Shown here one piece after another: positions 33,485-42,415 of a stretch of DNA of 64,000 nucleotides; position 1 is the stretch's first letter; each line of letters opens with the position of its first letter. Under the pieces are notes generated by a model. The model was given only the letters and a program-made list of their open reading frames with translations. It searched no databases and was not told where the DNA came from. Both the position numbers and the translations under genes were made by a program. The stretch comes from Opitutaceae bacterium (GTDB lineage Bacteria > Verrucomicrobiota > Verrucomicrobiia > Opitutales > Opitutaceae): positions 1 to 64,000 of the forward strand of contig JABTUS010000007.1 in NCBI GenBank assembly GCA_015075305.1, in the 5' to 3' direction.

Positions 33485-34723
33485 ATGAACATCCACGACG
33501 CCATCTCCAGCATCCGGCGGCATACTGACGCGCATTGGGAGCGGACTTTCCGCGACTCCCGTGGCGAGTCCGCCGAGGAATTTCCGCTGCCGCATCCGCA
33601 CACGGTGCCTTCCACCGACCCGAGCATGTGGCTGTTCTTCTATTGGGACACCTACTTCACCAACCTTGGGCTGCTGCGGCAGGGGCGTCTCGCCCAGGCG
33701 GTCAACAACGCCAACAATGTCATCCACTGCATCGAGGAGCTCGGCTTCGTGCCCAATATCTCCGTGCGCATCGCGCACAATCGTTCGCAGATTCCGGTGT
33801 CGGCTCCCCTTTTCGAGGACATCTTTCACCACATGAAGGATCTCACCTGGTTGCGCCGCGCCTATGCCGCGCTTGGCAGGGAATACGCGTTCTGGATGGC
33901 GATGCGCCTGGCGCCGAATGGTCTGAACACCTGCGGCACGCATGCGGATCCGGTGACGCTTGCCGACTTCCACCACGTCATCAGTTTCCGCCTGCGCGAC
34001 ATTCCCGAGGAGCCGGTCGAGCGGCTCCAGTACCTGCGTCACAAGATGGCGGAATGCGAGGTCTGGGACTTCAATCCGCGGTTCGACCAGCGCGCCGCGG
34101 ACTTCAATCCCGTCGACACCAATGCCGCCTTGCACCGCTTTGAAACGATCGCCGCCGATTTTGCCGCAACGCTGGGTCTTTTCGGAGAGGAAACCCTCTG
34201 GCGAGCACGGGCCTTCCGGCGTCGCGAACTCATTGATCGTTTTCTCTGGAACGAATCCCGCGGCTTCTACTTCGACCACGACTGGGCCCGCGGAATCCAA
34301 GGTGGAGTCGTTTCAGCCGCCGCCTGCTTCGCGCTGTGGTCGGGCGTGTGCTCCGACGCGCAGGCCGCCGCTCTGGTGAGGAATCTCCCTCTGATCGAAC
34401 GTGAACACGGGGTGATCACCTGTGCGGAGGGCAGCAACCGATCGGCGAACACCTACCAGTGGGACGCCCCGAATGCCTGGCCGCCTGTCCAGACGGCGGC
34501 GATCATGGGTCTGCTGCGCCACGGCTACAAAACCGAGGCGAAACGCATCGCGGAAAAGTTCATTCGCACCTGCGCTCGCAATCTCTCCTCAACCGGAAAG
34601 CTCTGGGAAAAGTACAATGCGCTGACCGGCGGCATCGATGTCGCCGACGAATACAAGATGCCGCAGATGATGGGCTGGACCGCGGGCGGATGTCTGCATG
34701 CGGCCGAGGTCATTGAAGGCTGA
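33485..34723 (+). CDS. treA: Alpha,alpha-trehalase, GH37 family, probably cytoplasmic
   Basis: 412 aa without a signal peptide. GH37 motifs are present: 'FYWDTYFTNLGLLRQGR' at about 52-68, 'AHNRSQIPV', the general-acid region 'CEVWDFNPRF' (D195), 'NPVDTNAAL', the substrate motif 'YQWDAPNAWPPVQ' and the base region 'LWEKYNALTGG' (E375) with 'MGWTAGGCL'. It hydrolyses trehalose to glucose. It is shorter than the E. coli enzymes (about 550 aa). The ATG at 33485 starts just before the first conserved helix. Confidence 0.87.
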   Translation: MNIHDAISSIRRHTDAHWERTFRDSRGESAEEFPLPHPHTVPSTDPSMWLFFYWDTYFTNLGLLRQGRLAQAVNNANNVIHCIEELGFVPNISVRIAHNRSQIPVSAPLFEDIFHHMKDLTWLRRAYAALGREYAFWMAMRLAPNGLNTCGTHADPVTLADFHHVISFRLRDIPEEPVERLQYLRHKMAECEVWDFNPRFDQRAADFNPVDTNAALHRFETIAADFAATLGLFGEETLWRARAFRRRELIDRFLWNESRGFYFDHDWARGIQGGVVSAAACFALWSGVCSDAQAAALVRNLPLIEREHGVITCAEGSNRSANTYQWDAPNAWPPVQTAAIMGLLRHGYKTEAKRIAEKFIRTCARNLSSTGKLWEKYNALTGGIDVADEYKMPQMMGWTAGGCLHAAEVIEG

Positions 34724-34820
34724 CAACGCGCCCGGGAGAATTGTCCCTGTGTCCCGGACGACCAGTCGCTGGAGATCCTTCCTGCAGTCCTGACGCGCGG
34801 ATTGGCGGAAACCCGGCGCT

Positions 34821-35165
34821 TCAACCCGCCGAGTTTTCGAGAAACAGTCTGCCTCCCTCGGCTGTCAGGCGAAGTCCGAGTTTTGCACCGGCTTCATCGA
34901 GCGCGGCGCGGAGCATTTCGATCGGGTCCCGGCTCACGGTGAGGCGTCGCATGAGTCCGTCAGCCTTCTGTGTGCCGAGCGTGAGCGTGACCTTCAGGCC
35001 TCGGCGCTTGGCGGAGAACTTCTGCCCGTCGGGCAGCGCGACGCCGGCCTTGAGCGGTTTCAGCCAGGCATCGACGTAATGAACGCCGATGCCGGAGCGG
35101 TCGTTCTTTTCGACCCGCAGTTGATCGGTCGCGGTGGTGTTTTCAGCGCAGAGTTCGAATTTCAT
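34821..35165 (-). CDS. Uncharacterised small protein, last gene of corrinoid operon
   Basis: 114 aa, predicted soluble, alpha/beta in composition, no recognised family. It begins 'MKFELCAENTTATDQLRVEK' and has a basic middle ('GQKFSAKRRGLKVTLTLG'). The start overlaps the upstream gene stop by 4 bp, so it belongs to the operon. A longer frame would begin inside the neighbour. A role as a chaperone or regulatory subunit for the methyltransferase system is possible only by context. Confidence 0.6.
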   Translation of the reverse strand: MKFELCAENTTATDQLRVEKNDRSGIGVHYVDAWLKPLKAGVALPDGQKFSAKRRGLKVTLTLGTQKADGLMRRLTVSRDPIEMLRAALDEAGAKLGLRLTAEGGRLFLENSAG

Positions 35166-35626
35166 GGAGAGGAGTTGAGGGCCAGGTGGAGGGTTTGAAG
35201 AACAGCGCGCCACTTGTGCGCGCGGGAGGTCTCCCTGCAGAGGCAGCCGTCCGGGCTCGTTTCCTGCGCCCAGGTCAGGACTTCCGCGAGCGGTTGTCCG
35301 AGGAGCGGACGCTCGTGGAGGAGGGTGGCAAGCAGTCGCGCCTCATCGGCGCGGGCCTCGCATTGCTCGTGGAAATTGACGTCGCCGGGCGCGGGGGTGC
35401 ATTCGAGGCCAAGAATGCGGTGGCCGGTCCCGGTGGATGAAAGTCGCACACGGTAGAGCACGTGAAAGGCGACATTGCCGCAGGTGCTTCCCTCGAGTCG
35501 GAACTCCGCCGCGATCGATCCGTCTCCGGCGCGGATGAGCGTCAGGTTCTCCGCCGCCCAGCGCCGCAGTGCCCGGAGGGGAAATGCGTACGCGGGTGCT
35601 GTTGTGACCGTGTCGCCGGGAGTCAT
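35162..35626 (-). CDS. Unassigned Cys-containing protein with faint NifU/IscU-like layout
   Basis: 154 aa. The order of features faintly recalls the IscU/NifU scaffold N-domain: 'LEGSTCGN' near residue 50, a strand-rich stretch, a second Cys in 'LGLECTPAPG', the helix 'LLGQPLAEVLTWAQ' and a terminal 'DGCLCRETSRAHKWRAVLQT'. The central Cys context and the family glycine do not match cleanly, so this is only a lead. An iron-sulfur role would suit a partner of the RACE ferredoxin or the MetV domain. It has 4-bp overlaps on both sides. Confidence 0.45.
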   Translation of the reverse strand: MTPGDTVTTAPAYAFPLRALRRWAAENLTLIRAGDGSIAAEFRLEGSTCGNVAFHVLYRVRLSSTGTGHRILGLECTPAPGDVNFHEQCEARADEARLLATLLHERPLLGQPLAEVLTWAQETSPDGCLCRETSRAHKWRAVLQTLHLALNSSP

Positions 35627-36210
35627 GACGTCGGGAGCGCCACCAGCGCGACCTGTGATTTGCGGGGCATGAGCATGCCGCTCTCCAGCGCTTGAAGTGG
35701 ACCGGGCAGCGACACCTTGCGGGTGATGAGGCTGAGCACGCGTGGCATCTGGTCAAGGGGCCATTCGCGGTAGCCGGGGCACCAGAACTCCCTTGCGCGG
35801 AGGCTCAAGCAGGTCTCGCGCAGCAGGGTTTCAACGATTGCGGAGGCGTAGCACTCGAGGAAGTAGTACAGGTCTGGTTCGTCGGCGTTCCATCGCGCCG
35901 CGGCTTCCGCCTCCGATTCCGGTCCCGCGCTGACCGCGATGAGAATGCCATTCCGCCTGCCGCCGATGCGGGCGGCCAGCGCGGGTGTAAAGAAGAGTTC
36001 CCCGTCGAGGAAGAGATTGTCGCCCGTCGTCGCGATCGTCACTGCAGTGGTTACGACCCAGGGCCTGCTGTTTGCCGCGTGCCACTCGCGCGCATAGGTC
36101 GCGTTTTCCCCGAGAGGGCCGTCGAGCGGACGACTCGCCGGCAAACGCAGGAAGCGGCGGTAGCAGGCCTCGGTGATCTCTGGCACGCGGGTGACTGGCG
36201 TTTCCGTCAT
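35623..36210 (-). CDS. MetH-activation-domain-like protein (vitamin B12 methyltransferase activation)
   Basis: 195 aa stand-alone protein resembling the activation domain of cobalamin-dependent methionine synthase. That domain binds S-adenosylmethionine during reductive methylation of inactive cob(II)alamin. The C-terminal block 'FWCPGYREWPLDQMPRVLSL' followed by 'ALESGMLMPRKSQVALVAL' corresponds to the SPGYGDWPLE and 'MMxPxKS' pattern of the family. The N-terminal half is less conserved. Its neighbour upstream is a RACE-type ATP-dependent activator, so the operon encodes two possible routes for corrinoid activation. Confidence 0.72.
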   Translation of the reverse strand: MTETPVTRVPEITEACYRRFLRLPASRPLDGPLGENATYAREWHAANSRPWVVTTAVTIATTGDNLFLDGELFFTPALAARIGGRRNGILIAVSAGPESEAEAAARWNADEPDLYYFLECYASAIVETLLRETCLSLRAREFWCPGYREWPLDQMPRVLSLITRKVSLPGPLQALESGMLMPRKSQVALVALPTS

Positions 36211-37862
36211 GGCGTCACCCCATCCGCGCTGGTGGATAGCGGACCGTACTGGCAGCCCGTCACAAAGTGATCGAAGAATTCGGGATCGGTCTCGAGCTCC
36301 ACATGGTCGACGCGTGCGACCAGATCTTCCAGCTCGCGTCGCCGGCTTGCTGAAAGCAGGGCCGTCGTCGCGCCCTCAATGGCTGCATTGCCGACAACCA
36401 CGATCCTTTCGTCCGGAAGATCCGGGATGAGGCCGATGCGCCGGGCGGCGTCGCGATTGAGGTGTCGCCCGAAGCCGCCGGCGAGGTAGAAGCGGTCGAG
36501 CTGGGCGAGGGATATTCCGTAGTGTTTGGCGACAATGCTCAGGCCGGCGACGTTTGCGGCCTTGGCCTGGGCGAGTTCGCTGATGTCGCTTTCGTGGATC
36601 GCGATGCCGGCGGGTTCATCGACGACGAATTGGCCTGCGCCATCGGTGTAGCGCCCGAATTCATTCATCCTACCCGTACGCAGAAACTCTGAGAGAAGAT
36701 CGATCAGCCCGGATCCGCAGATTCCCCTGGCCGGACCGTTGCCGATCACCTCGCGCTCCAGGACGGATCCGTCGTCGCCAAGCGCGACATGGGCGATGGC
36801 TCCATCAAGACCCGGCATCCCGTGGCGGATGCCGCGGCCCTCGAAGGCCGGACCTGCGGGGCAGGATGCGCAGAGGATCCTGTGGCGGTTGCCGATGAAC
36901 AACTCGGTGTTGGTCCCGATGTCCATGATGGCGACGATCTCGTCGGACTTGTGCGGGGCGATGGCAAGGAGGCAGGCTGCGGCGTCCGCGCCGACGTGGC
37001 CGCTGACGAGTGGCAGTCCGCAGATGCGCGCCGCCGGGTGCAATGGGAGGCGAAGGGAGCGGGCGCTGCACTCGAGTGCGGTGGTTGAACGCCGGCCGTC
37101 GCGATACTCATGCTCCGTGGATGATCGGTAGGGCTTCTGTCCGATCGATGCCACATCGAGTCCAAAAAACAGATCGCGCATGGTCGGGTTTCCGACGACC
37201 ACGAGTTCGAAGATGGAATCACCAGGGACCGGAAACTCGGCGATGGCGCGTCCGAGGTAGCCGAGCAGCGTGCGTTGGAGGAGACGACCGCGGCGATCGG
37301 TGTCGAACTGGATGCGCGACATCACGTCGCTGCCGCCGAAGCGCTGCGGATTTTCAAACGCCGCGGTTGCGACGATGGCGCCGGTCTCAAGGTTCACGCA
37401 GCGGACCACCACCGTTGTCGTGCCGAGGTCCATGGCGAGCCCGTGAATGGGACCGGTGTGATTCGCAACCTCGCGGCCGTCGATGAACACGCGCGAGCCG
37501 TCACGGGTGACGGCGGGATCTGGTGTTTCAAGACGACTGATGGCCGGCAGTTCGACAGCGGCCTGCTCCACCTGCATTGCGCTGCGGTGGAGCGTATGGG
37601 CCTCGATGCCGGGATCGGGCGCGTCGCTTGCCAGCCGCGCGCAGCAGGAAAGTCGGAATGCGCCGTTCAGATGGGACTCCTCCGGCGTTCGGCGGCTGAG
37701 TTGGTCGGCGCCGGCGGTGATCTCAATCAGGCATTCGCGGCATTTTCCCTGCGCGCGGCACGATGTCGGCACCTTGAAACCCGCGCGTGTGGCGGCCGCG
37801 AAGAGGGATTCGTTGCGTTCGAGGGCGACACGCTGGCCGTTGAGTTGAAAGGATGATGCCAT
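36207..37862 (-). CDS. RACE protein: ferredoxin-ASKHA reductive activator of corrinoid enzymes
   Basis: 551 aa. An N-terminal 2Fe-2S domain has the C35-x5-C41-x2-C44 spacing ('TSCRAQGKCREC') and a fourth Cys at 73 or 74. The rest is the DUF4445/ASKHA fold with 'GLAMDLGTTTVVVRCV', 'ELVVVGNPTMRDLFFGLD' and 'IVAIMDIGTNTELFIGN'. Such proteins (RamA, AcsV and MtvC-associated activators) reduce Co(II) corrinoid to Co(I) using ATP. It overlaps the activation-domain gene by 4 bp and starts one base after the amidohydrolase stop. Confidence 0.92.
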   Translation of the reverse strand: MASSFQLNGQRVALERNESLFAAATRAGFKVPTSCRAQGKCRECLIEITAGADQLSRRTPEESHLNGAFRLSCCARLASDAPDPGIEAHTLHRSAMQVEQAAVELPAISRLETPDPAVTRDGSRVFIDGREVANHTGPIHGLAMDLGTTTVVVRCVNLETGAIVATAAFENPQRFGGSDVMSRIQFDTDRRGRLLQRTLLGYLGRAIAEFPVPGDSIFELVVVGNPTMRDLFFGLDVASIGQKPYRSSTEHEYRDGRRSTTALECSARSLRLPLHPAARICGLPLVSGHVGADAAACLLAIAPHKSDEIVAIMDIGTNTELFIGNRHRILCASCPAGPAFEGRGIRHGMPGLDGAIAHVALGDDGSVLEREVIGNGPARGICGSGLIDLLSEFLRTGRMNEFGRYTDGAGQFVVDEPAGIAIHESDISELAQAKAANVAGLSIVAKHYGISLAQLDRFYLAGGFGRHLNRDAARRIGLIPDLPDERIVVVGNAAIEGATTALLSASRRRELEDLVARVDHVELETDPEFFDHFVTGCQYGPLSTSADGVTP

Positions 37863-37863
37863 G

Positions 37864-39159
37864 TCACATGCCCGGCTGGCCCGGATCGTCGCCTCCGGAA
37901 AGAATGACGCCGTCGAAACAAACGACTGCGGGCGCGCGCAGGTGCCGGACCGACTGCAGCACCGGTGCTTCGGTCAGGATGAATCGTGCGGGGCAGCCGG
38001 GTGCAATTACTCCCGCCGGCTCTGAGGGATGCAGCCGGGCGGAGGCGTCGCCGGTTGCGGAGCGAAGCACGCGCTCAGCCGACAGACCGGCCTGCTCCAT
38101 GAGCTCGAGTTCGCGGAGGAATCCGTGCCCATGGGCGACACCGTGGGACCCGGCGTCGCTGCCGGCGACGATTCTCACACCGAGGTCAGCCGCGTCCGAG
38201 AGGCGGGCGGCATGGGCCTCGAGGATGCGCTGCAGGTTCGCGCGCACGGTTTCGCTCCAACCGAGGATGTCGGCGCGGTCGAGTTGAAACTGGACGGGCG
38301 CGAGGGTGGGCACCCAGGCGATGTCGAGATCGCGCATGAGCGCGAGCTGGTCGCGATCGACGAAGTACGCGTGCTCAATCGTGTCGACGCGTGCGGCGAT
38401 GCAGTTGTCCACACCATCGTGTCCCGAACAGTGCACCATCGTCTGACGTCCCTGCGCGCGGGATGCGGCGACGGCGCGGGTCAGTTCTTCGGCGGGCATT
38501 TGGGGCCTGGCCGTGACGGCGCCCTTTTCGAAGTTGATGATGCCGGTGGCGAGCAGTTTGATGTGGTGCGCTCCTTGTGCGATGCGTGCGGCGACCGCGG
38601 CCTCGATGCCGCCCTGGTCCTCGAGGGGCGTAGCCATGAAGGATCCATAGCGGCCCTGATGATGAATCGCGGCGCCGGGACTGTCGACGCAGGGCATGGC
38701 ACCCCGCTCAGCCGAGCGGCAGCGCCGCTGGAGGCGAAGGCCGACGCCATTGCGGTCGCCGGCATCGCGCACGGCGACGATGCCGAGTCGCAGCAGGCGC
38801 TCGAGCCGGAACTCCGCGCGCGCGAACAGTTCATCGTCGTCGAGCTTGAGCTGGTCGGCGCGGCGCTCGGGAGCGAGTTCGCCGCCCTCCAGGAAAAGGT
38901 GGGCATGGGCTTCGACCAGGCCGGGCAGGACGGTGCAGTCCGGCAGATCGAGATCGGGGGAAGTCTGACCCGGGCGCACGAGTGCGGCTGCAGGGGTGTC
39001 GCCAACGTGCCGGATGTTCTGGCGATTGAAGACCAGATGGGAAACGCCGCGACTCTCGTGTCCGTCAAAAAGCCTTCCGACGCGCAGCCAGACCGTGTCG
39101 CCGCCGATGCGCCGCACGATGGCGGAAAGCGAGTCCAGGCTGGAGGGCGCGGGGTTCAT
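37864..39159 (-). CDS. Amidohydrolase (imidazolonepropionase-like) within the corrinoid operon
   Basis: 431 aa metal-dependent hydrolase. The HxH motif is in 'LVEAHAHLFLEGG', a metal-bridging Lys candidate in 'HHIKLLATGI', His ligands in 'QTMVHCSGHDG' and 'VDTIEHAYFV', and the Asp in 'RIVAGSDAGSHG'. The start at 39159 overlaps the upstream gene by 4 bp. A long in-frame extension upstream is antisense-like and rejected. Its presence among methyl-transfer genes suggests that the substrate or product also needs hydrolytic opening. The substrate is unknown. Confidence 0.88.
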   Translation of the reverse strand: MNPAPSSLDSLSAIVRRIGGDTVWLRVGRLFDGHESRGVSHLVFNRQNIRHVGDTPAAALVRPGQTSPDLDLPDCTVLPGLVEAHAHLFLEGGELAPERRADQLKLDDDELFARAEFRLERLLRLGIVAVRDAGDRNGVGLRLQRRCRSAERGAMPCVDSPGAAIHHQGRYGSFMATPLEDQGGIEAAVAARIAQGAHHIKLLATGIINFEKGAVTARPQMPAEELTRAVAASRAQGRQTMVHCSGHDGVDNCIAARVDTIEHAYFVDRDQLALMRDLDIAWVPTLAPVQFQLDRADILGWSETVRANLQRILEAHAARLSDAADLGVRIVAGSDAGSHGVAHGHGFLRELELMEQAGLSAERVLRSATGDASARLHPSEPAGVIAPGCPARFILTEAPVLQSVRHLRAPAVVCFDGVILSGGDDPGQPGM

Positions 39160-40091
39160 GCGTCGAGGTAGTCGTTGCAGATTTCCATGACGGCGGACGC
39201 CTGGCGGAATCCGGCATCCTCGACGGATTCTCCGGCCTGCGGGCGCCCGGCTTCGAGCGCTGCGGCGAGTCGCGCGACGATCGGATGATCGTCGGGGAGA
39301 GGCACGGCGTTGGCCTCGAAATTGGCCAGGGCAAAGTCGAGACCCACGCGCGAGGCAAGGGTGAGGTAGGCGCGTTCGAGGAGCGGCTTCGCGGCCTTGG
39401 GCGTGCCCCACGCGAAGTTTGAGAGACCGACAGAGTAGTGGATGCCGCGAAGATCGGGATCCGCGGTGCACAGCCGCATGGTGTCGAGACCGATGTTGAC
39501 AAGTCCGTAGGTGTCGGCGCCGACGGGCGCCAGTCCGGGGTCGACGATGATGTCGTCGAGCATGCGTCCGGCGCGGGTGACCAGGAGATCGGCGAAGCGC
39601 CGCACGGTTTCATGGCTCTGCCGCGGGTCGAGACACTGGGCGGAGCCGCCGCCAGGCTTGAAGCATTCGGAGGCCATGACGATGCAGCGCATGTCGTGCT
39701 CGCGCACGAGCTCAAGCATCTCGTCGAGGTTGTTGCGCGAGGCGGCGAGGGAGTTGAAGACCGGCTTGGCGCGGCACCGGGAGCGGTCGAACACGCGCAG
39801 CGCGGTGCGATGATAGACGATGCTGGGATTGTCGAAACTCAGTGGGATGTCGGTCGCGTCCTGGATGGCCGGAATGACGCGCGGGAGAAACTCCAGCATT
39901 TCCTCCTGTCGCACGGCGATGCGCTGCGTGCCGTCGAGGTTGAGGTTGACGATCTCGGCACCGCCCTCGGCCTGCAGGCGCGCGAGGTGCTGGTAGCCGG
40001 AGATGTCGCGGGATTCCCATGCGCGGCGTGCGCGTGCGTAGGCATTGTTGATGAGTTCGCCGATGATGCGGATTTTTGGAGCAGGGGTCAT
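39156..40091 (-). CDS. Pterin-binding methyltransferase (MeTr/DHPS-like)
   Basis: 311 aa TIM-barrel of the pterin-binding family that moves methyl groups between methyl-THF and a corrinoid protein. It starts 'KIRIIGELINNAYARARRAW', has 'GAEIVNLNLDGTQR' and 'IPLSFDNPSIVYHRTALRVF' (folate-site region) and 'DDIIVDPGLAPVGAD', all seen in MtvB- or AcsE-like proteins. The Asn/Asp pattern fits MeTr rather than dihydropteroate synthase, and the corrinoid protein in the same operon supports this. It overlaps both neighbours by 4 bp. Confidence 0.88.
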   Translation of the reverse strand: MTPAPKIRIIGELINNAYARARRAWESRDISGYQHLARLQAEGGAEIVNLNLDGTQRIAVRQEEMLEFLPRVIPAIQDATDIPLSFDNPSIVYHRTALRVFDRSRCRAKPVFNSLAASRNNLDEMLELVREHDMRCIVMASECFKPGGGSAQCLDPRQSHETVRRFADLLVTRAGRMLDDIIVDPGLAPVGADTYGLVNIGLDTMRLCTADPDLRGIHYSVGLSNFAWGTPKAAKPLLERAYLTLASRVGLDFALANFEANAVPLPDDHPIVARLAAALEAGRPQAGESVEDAGFRQASAVMEICNDYLDA

Positions 40092-41743
40092 GAAGGGGGT
40101 GGGGCCATTGACTCTGTGCTTGCCGGTGGCGGCGTCGGAGGCGGGGAGGAAATGGCTGCCTCACCGCGTCCTGTCACCGGCACGGGCGCAGCGGCGGGCG
40201 GGACGAAGAGCCTGTTGCCGAGGTGGTCGCGGCCGTGCCAGGTGTTCGCCCAGCTCGACGTGCCGCGCAGCGACTGGTTCTGGATCACAGGGGCGTGATT
40301 GAGAAGCTCGTGGGCGCGGCCCTCGTGGGCGAGCCGGTCATAGGCGCGGGACCAGATGCATTCGTAGTCCTCGACCTCGCAGAGACCGTCGCGCGTGCCG
40401 CCGCACGGTCCGTTGCGCTGATTCTTCGCGCAGGAGGATTCCGGGCAGAGGTGGGTGATTTCGGGAAGGGAGCAATCGCCGCAATCGCGGCAGTCGAAGA
40501 GCATGGACTTCGAGACCTTCTCGACCATGCGCAGGAGCGCGGGGCCCTGCCGGGGATCGCGCGCCGAGGCGGTGATCTTCTTCCCGATATTCCAGAGACC
40601 GCGGCCGGGCGTGAACATCGCGGCATGGGCGAAGCGGGCGAACCGGTAGGTGTAGGTGACATTGCGCGACGAGCGCGGAACCGCGCCAAAGTGCGGGCGG
40701 CCGGCGGCGTCGGCCAGGCCTGTCGCCGGATCCTCGGGAAATAGGAAAAATTCTCCGGGGCGCGAGAAGCGGATCTCCCGCGCAAAATCCCTCCATGCGT
40801 CCGGCGGGAAGGCATCGACGCGGGCGAGAACCTCGTCGAGTTCGACGCGGGTGTGGATTCCACCGAGGTACGCGCCGCGGTAGCCGAGTCCCTTGTAGAC
40901 CGCAATCTGCCGGGCGGCGAGCTCGATGAACCATGCGCGGCCGCGGCCGGGCTCGCGTTCCTTTTCCTCGCAGAGCGCCGCGAGTTCGTCTGAAATGACG
41001 ACGCCCGGAATGCGCTGCGTGCGGAAGAGCCGGGCGACGGCGGGATTGAGCACGTAGACATTGCCGATCAGCGGAACGTGCCCCCAGCCGCGCTGCTGCA
41101 GCCAGAGAATGAGCTCGTGAATCTTGCGCGAGTCGTAGCCGATCTGATTCACGATCCAGCGTGCACCGCACTCGAGTTTCTTCTCCAGCTTGAGCAACTG
41201 CGGGACCACCTCGTTTTCGTGGAGCTTGAAGTTTGTGACGACGCAGGCGGGAAAGAACTCCGTTGCGCCGAGCCGGGACTTCTGGCGTGCGCCCGGCCGG
41301 GTGATGTCGAGGCCGGCGTTCAGGTTGGCGAGCAGGACGAGCAGGCCGACCGAATCGATGTCGAAGACCGGTTTTGCGCCGCCGGCGAGGCCCGGACCCG
41401 GATAGTCGCCTGAAAGCACGAGAAGATTGTGCAGGCCCTCGGTGGCCAGGTGCCAGGCTTCGGACTCGACGCCGTTGCGGTTGAAGTCCTTGCAGGAGAG
41501 ATGGACGACCACATCACGTCCCGATGCGCGCACGATGCGGGCGAGCGCGGCGGGGGCGAGCTGTGGATTGCCGCCGGCGTTGTCGGTGACGGACACCCAG
41601 TCGACCCGGTCGTGGGAGGCAAGCTCCTCGGCAAATGCGAGGGTCCGGGCGCTGCGGGTTTCGGTGACGGTGCCGCGGGTGGAGACCAGTTCGACCCCGA
41701 TCACAAAATCGCCACTTTTCTCCAGCTTGTCGCGCAGGGTCAT
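40088..41743 (-). CDS. metF: Methylene-THF reductase MetF with C-terminal MetV-type zinc/Fe-S domain
   Basis: 551 aa. Residues 1-310 form the MetF TIM barrel ('VDWVSVTDNAGGNPQLAP', 'HLSCKDFNRNGVES', 'NLLVLSGDYPGPG'). The C-terminal part from about 400 has a cysteine cluster 'FDCRDCGDCSLPEITHLCPE' then 'SSCAKNQRNGPCGG', the MTHFR_C (MetV) domain usually encoded separately. The tail is Pro-rich. In this operon the reductase would run in the oxidising direction, turning methyl-THF into methylene-THF. No flavoprotein partner such as RnfC2 is present. Confidence 0.9.
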   Translation of the reverse strand: MTLRDKLEKSGDFVIGVELVSTRGTVTETRSARTLAFAEELASHDRVDWVSVTDNAGGNPQLAPAALARIVRASGRDVVVHLSCKDFNRNGVESEAWHLATEGLHNLLVLSGDYPGPGLAGGAKPVFDIDSVGLLVLLANLNAGLDITRPGARQKSRLGATEFFPACVVTNFKLHENEVVPQLLKLEKKLECGARWIVNQIGYDSRKIHELILWLQQRGWGHVPLIGNVYVLNPAVARLFRTQRIPGVVISDELAALCEEKEREPGRGRAWFIELAARQIAVYKGLGYRGAYLGGIHTRVELDEVLARVDAFPPDAWRDFAREIRFSRPGEFFLFPEDPATGLADAAGRPHFGAVPRSSRNVTYTYRFARFAHAAMFTPGRGLWNIGKKITASARDPRQGPALLRMVEKVSKSMLFDCRDCGDCSLPEITHLCPESSCAKNQRNGPCGGTRDGLCEVEDYECIWSRAYDRLAHEGRAHELLNHAPVIQNQSLRGTSSWANTWHGRDHLGNRLFVPPAAAPVPVTGRGEAAISSPPPTPPPASTESMAPPPS

Positions 41744-41762
41744 GGCGTCGCGGGCGCGCCGG

Positions 41763-42407
41763 TCAGGCGGCGTTGAGAAACTTCAGGAACAGCTCGACGC
41801 TGCTTGGGGCGTCGGCGCCATAGCCATCGGCTCCGATTTCGTCGGCGAACATGCGGTTGACCGGAGCGCCGCCGACGGCGATCTTGATCCTGGCGAGATC
41901 GGGATGCTTCTGAAATTCGTCGATCACGACTTTCATGTAAGGCATGGTGGTGGTGAGCAGCGCGCTCATGCCGACGATCTGGGCCTGATGGGTGCGGGCG
42001 AACTCGATGTATTTTTCAACGGGCTGGTCGACGCCCATGTCGACAACCTTGAAGCCGGCGCCCTCGGCCATCATGCACACGAGATTCTTGCCGATGTCGT
42101 GGAGGTCGCCCTTGACGGTGCCGATGACGAGGGTGCCCCGCGGGGGATTCCTTGCGGCGTCCGCGGTGAGCAGCGGCTTGAGCACCGCCATGCCGGCCTT
42201 CATGGCGCGGGCGGCGACGAGGACCTCCGGGACATAGAGGATGCTGTACTTGAAGTCCTCGCCGACGACGGCCATGCCTGCGATGAGGCCCTCGTTGAGG
42301 ACTTCGTCGACCGGGCGACCCTCGGCGAGCGCTTCGCGAACGAGTCGCTCCACCTCCCTGGCGTTCCCCTCGTAGAGGAACTGGTTGATCTGGGCGTAGT
42401 CTGGCAT
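41763..42407 (-). CDS. Corrinoid (B12-binding) methyl-carrier protein
   Basis: 214 aa of the MtbC/MtaC type. A four-helix cap ('INQFLYEGNAREVERLVREA') precedes the Rossmann B12-binding domain with 'GTVKGDLHDIGKNLV', where H103 is the cobalt lower ligand in D-x-H-x-x-G. 'GMSALLTTTMPYMKVVIDEF' and 'IKIAVGGAPVNRMFADEIGA' complete the family pattern. It should shuttle the methyl group from the UroD-like protein to the pterin methyltransferase. The ATG at 42407 gives the canonical start. A longer frame runs into the upstream gene. Confidence 0.94.
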   Translation of the reverse strand: MPDYAQINQFLYEGNAREVERLVREALAEGRPVDEVLNEGLIAGMAVVGEDFKYSILYVPEVLVAARAMKAGMAVLKPLLTADAARNPPRGTLVIGTVKGDLHDIGKNLVCMMAEGAGFKVVDMGVDQPVEKYIEFARTHQAQIVGMSALLTTTMPYMKVVIDEFQKHPDLARIKIAVGGAPVNRMFADEIGADGYGADAPSSVELFLKFLNAA

Positions 42408-42415
42408 GGGATGAT

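Noticed and set aside
37864-39471. A 104-residue N-terminal extension of the amidohydrolase
   Set aside because: It overlaps the methyltransferase gene in another frame and is Arg/Pro-rich. The 4-bp overlap start at 39159 fits the rest of the operon.
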